From positions 1 to 64,000 of the forward strand of contig NZ_MLHN01000010.1 in assembly GCF_001999285.1 (NCBI RefSeq): a DNA stretch of 64,000 bases, in the 5' to 3' direction. The notes beneath the pieces were generated by a model. The model was given only the letters and a program-made list of their open reading frames with translations. It had not been told where the DNA came from and did no database searches. The position numbers and the translations under genes were made by a program. The DNA comes from Rodentibacter genomosp. 1 (GTDB lineage Bacteria > Pseudomonadota > Gammaproteobacteria > Enterobacterales > Pasteurellaceae). This document shows positions 61,795 to 64,000 of the stretch, one piece after another (the first letter of the stretch is position 1; each line of letters begins with the position of its first letter).

Positions 61795-63027
61795 ATGACA
61801 AATAAAGTGTCACTCGACAAATCAAAAATCAAATTTGTATTGCTGGAAGGCGTGCACCAAAGTGCATTGGATACTCTGCATGCCGCAGGCTACACAAATA
61901 TTGATTATTACAAAAAAGCCCTTGATGGTGATGAGTTAAAAGCGGCGATTAAAGATGCGCATTTTATTGGTTTGCGTTCACGTACGCATTTAACCGAAGA
62001 AATGATTGATGCCGCACCAAAACTGATTGCGGTCGGTTGTTTTTGTATTGGTACTAATCAGGTTGATCTTAATGCGGCGAAAGCACGGGGAATTCCGGTA
62101 TTTAACGCGCCATTTTCAAATACCCGTTCGGTCGCAGAATTAGTGTTGGGTGAAATTTTGCTCTTGATGCGTAATGTGCCACAAGCTAATGCGGAAGTGC
62201 ACCGTGGGGTATGGAATAAATCCGCCACAGGTTCACATGAAGTACGTGGTAAAAAATTAGGTATTGTCGGTTATGGCCATATCGGTTCTCAATTAAGTAT
62301 TATTGCAGAGTCCTTGGGGATGGATGTGTATTTCTACGATATTGAAAATAAATTGCCGCTAGGTAATGCTAAACAAGTTCGTAGTTTAGAAGAATTGCTT
62401 GGATCTTGTGATGTCATTTCGTTACATGTGCCGGAATTAGCTTCAACCAAAAATTTAATGAGCGCCGAACGCATCGCACAACTTAAACAAGGATCTATTT
62501 TAATTAATGCGGCACGTGGTTCGGTAGTGGACATTGATGCCCTTGCTCAAGCGTTAAAAGAGGGAAAAATTCATGGTGCGGCGATTGATGTGTTCCCTGT
62601 TGAGCCAGCGTCAATTAATGAAGAATTTGTCTCGCCATTACGTGAATTTGATAATGTGATTTTAACGCCGCATATTGGCGGATCAACGGCAGAGGCACAG
62701 GAAAATATTGGTTTTGAAGTGGCGGGGAAATTTGTGAAATATTCCGATAATGGTTCAACATTATCCTCGGTGAATTTTCCGGAAGTCTCCTTACCGGAAC
62801 ACGCTGGCACTAAACGTTTATTGCATATTCACGAAAATCGTCCGGGCGTATTGAATAAGATTAACCAAATTTTTGTGGAAGCCAATATCAATATCGCTGC
62901 ACAATATTTACAAACCGATCCGAAAATTGGTTATGTGGTAGTGGATGTAGAAACAGAGGATACTGCGCCATTATTGACTAAATTGCGTGAAATTGATGGT
63001 ACAATCCGCGCAAGGGTTTTATATTAA
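61795..63027 (+). CDS. serA: D-3-phosphoglycerate dehydrogenase
   Basis: 410 aa. Substrate and NAD domains: FCIGTNQVDL, GIVGYGHIGSQLSIIAESLG, INAARGSVVD, TPHIGGSTAEAQENIG (catalytic His). The C-terminal ACT domain (HENRPGVLNKINQIF) gives serine feedback inhibition. Ends before a USS-pair terminator. Confidence 0.95.
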   Translation: MTNKVSLDKSKIKFVLLEGVHQSALDTLHAAGYTNIDYYKKALDGDELKAAIKDAHFIGLRSRTHLTEEMIDAAPKLIAVGCFCIGTNQVDLNAAKARGIPVFNAPFSNTRSVAELVLGEILLLMRNVPQANAEVHRGVWNKSATGSHEVRGKKLGIVGYGHIGSQLSIIAESLGMDVYFYDIENKLPLGNAKQVRSLEELLGSCDVISLHVPELASTKNLMSAERIAQLKQGSILINAARGSVVDIDALAQALKEGKIHGAAIDVFPVEPASINEEFVSPLREFDNVILTPHIGGSTAEAQENIGFEVAGKFVKYSDNGSTLSSVNFPEVSLPEHAGTKRLLHIHENRPGVLNKINQIFVEANINIAAQYLQTDPKIGYVVVDVETEDTAPLLTKLREIDGTIRARVLY

Positions 63028-63033
63028 GATGAA

Positions 63034-63063
63034 AAAAGTGCGGTTGAAATCAACCGCACTTTT
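63034..63063 (+). terminator. USS-pair terminator after serA
   Basis: AAAAGTGCGGTTGA / TCAACCGCACTTTT, 14 bp perfect with a 2-nt loop. Confidence 0.88.
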
Positions 63064-63173
63064 AGTTTGAACCTATTAAGAAATTTAGGGAGATATCGTA
63101 GAAACTTGTATATTTAGTAGGACACATTGCCAGTATCCGTTATAAAATCAAATTATTTCAATATGCTATAAGC

Positions 63174-63192
63174 GGACACACATAGTGTGTCC
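63174..63192. repeat. Inverted repeat downstream of purL
   Basis: GGACACAC / GTGTGTCC with a 3-nt loop, 22 nt after the purL stop on the minus strand. No T-run. A partial copy (AGGACACA) lies near 63118. May be a weak terminator or a repeat remnant. Confidence 0.5.
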
Positions 63193-63213
63193 TTACTTTC
63201 CGTTAAGATTCCT

Positions 63214-64000
63214 TTATTTAAACGCAACTCTCGCATTTCTGAAGAGCCTCATCCAAGCGCCATCCTCGCTCCAATCTTCCGGATACCATGAGTTACTTAC
63301 GGTACGGAATACTCGTTCAGGGTGCGGCATCATGGCTGCAATACGACCGTCCACGTTTGAAATAGCGGTGATACCTAACACTGATCCGTTTGGATTGGCC
63401 GGATAGGTTTCTGTCACATTCAAATTGTTATCAATATATTGTGCAACAATTAAATTTTGCGCTTGAAGTGCGGTTAAATTTTCCGGTGTTTTGAATTCCA
63501 CACGCCCTTCTCCATGGGAAACAGCAATCGGCATATGGGAACCCGCCATACCTTGGAACCATAAAGAGTGGGTATCGTTGATTTTCACTAAACCAACACG
63601 GGCTTCAAAACGTTCCGATTTATTTCGCACAAAGCGGGGCCAGTTTTCCGCACCCGGAATGATTTCCGCAAGATTAGAGATAAACTGACAACCGTTACAT
63701 ACGCCTAAAGAAAGGGTATTTTCATTGGCGAAGAATTGGCTGAATTGATCCCGTAATTGTGGGTTAAACAAAATCGATTTTGCCCAACCACCGCCGGCAC
63801 CGAGAACGTCACCGTAAGAGAAACCTCCACACGCGACCATCGCATTGAAATCATTTAAATGGTAACGACCTGCCATTAAGTCGCTCATATGAACATCAAT
63901 CGCAGCAAATCCGGCACGGTCAAATGCCGCCGCCATTTCCACATGGCTGTTTACGCCTTGTTCACGCAACACGGCTACTTTCGGTTTTGCACCTTTCGCA
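63214..64000 (-). CDS. purL: Phosphoribosylformylglycinamidine synthase, C-terminal part (cut by window)
   Basis: The last 262 codons of PurL, open to the window edge. This is the glutamine amidotransferase domain: [35 protein letters not shown], catalytic Cys in LGVCNGCQF, and the His/Glu pair in [10 protein letters not shown]. Fourth step of purine synthesis. The N-terminal part lies beyond base 64000. Confidence 0.95.
   Translation of the reverse strand, partial: AKGAKPKVAVLREQGVNSHVEMAAAFDRAGFAAIDVHMSDLMAGRYHLNDFNAMVACGGFSYGDVLGAGGGWAKSILFNPQLRDQFSQFFANENTLSLGVCNGCQFISNLAEIIPGAENWPRFVRNKSERFEARVGLVKINDTHSLWFQGMAGSHMPIAVSHGEGRVEFKTPENLTALQAQNLIVAQYIDNNLNVTETYPANPNGSVLGITAISNVDGRIAAMMPHPERVFRTVSNSWYPEDWSEDGAWMRLFRNARVAFK

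Noticed and set aside
1-64000. CRISPR arrays, rRNA genes, canonical tRNAs, insertion sequences
   Set aside because: No regularly spaced long repeats, rRNA-like sequence or IS transposase were found apart from the Mu-type transposase.

Overview
The window comes from a Pasteurellaceae chromosome. The 9-mer AAGTGCGGT (the Haemophilus-type DNA uptake signal sequence, USS) recurs throughout, often as inverted pairs that form terminators, and the housekeeping genes (lysA, nudE, zwf, pgl, gnd, lon, hemW, rpiA, serA, purL) are of Haemophilus/Aggregatibacter type. I cannot fix the species.

Bases 1 to about 37160 are a Mu-like prophage lying backwards, with its Mu-left end on the right. From right to left: left-end transposase-site region, LexA-like repressor (+ strand), operator/early-promoter region, ner, transposase A, ATPase B, a run of small early genes, gp16-like, Mor/C-type activator, lysis cassette (GH108 lysozyme, DUF2644 holin candidate, overlapping Rz/Rz1), gp25-gp29, F, G, I, T, gp35-gp38, sheath, tube, frameshifted gp41/gp41', tape measure, N, P, gp45-gp48, tail fibre and a terminal modification operon. 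That operon keeps Mu's Com zinc-finger regulator, but mom is replaced by two DNA methyltransferases; the first has its start codon and Shine-Dalgarno (SD) sequence buried in a perfect hairpin. The right end of the prophage lies at or before base 1.

The structure not explained by genes is: (a) eight arrays of TTTAAA boxes at about 11-bp spacing, mostly at gene boundaries and at both ends; (b) a TGCTGAAG motif at three late-operon boundaries; (c) a 97-nt cloverleaf-like fold exactly filling the F-G gap; (d) a duplicated 48-nt 3' element around one early gene.

Bases 37164-64000 are chromosome: recQ-cyaY, lptM-lysA, hslR, nudE, an OPT transporter, two tandem membrane proteins, cysQ, the oxidative pentose-phosphate genes zwf, pgl and gnd (with an acyl-CoA-dehydrogenase-like gene, a DUF1304 gene and a putative nuclease between them), a DUF4298 gene, rpe-gph, lon, an MFS transporter, an AT-rich broken DIT1/PvcA-family (isonitrile synthase) gene with an upstream CRP site, hemW, rpiA-serA and the 3' part of purL.
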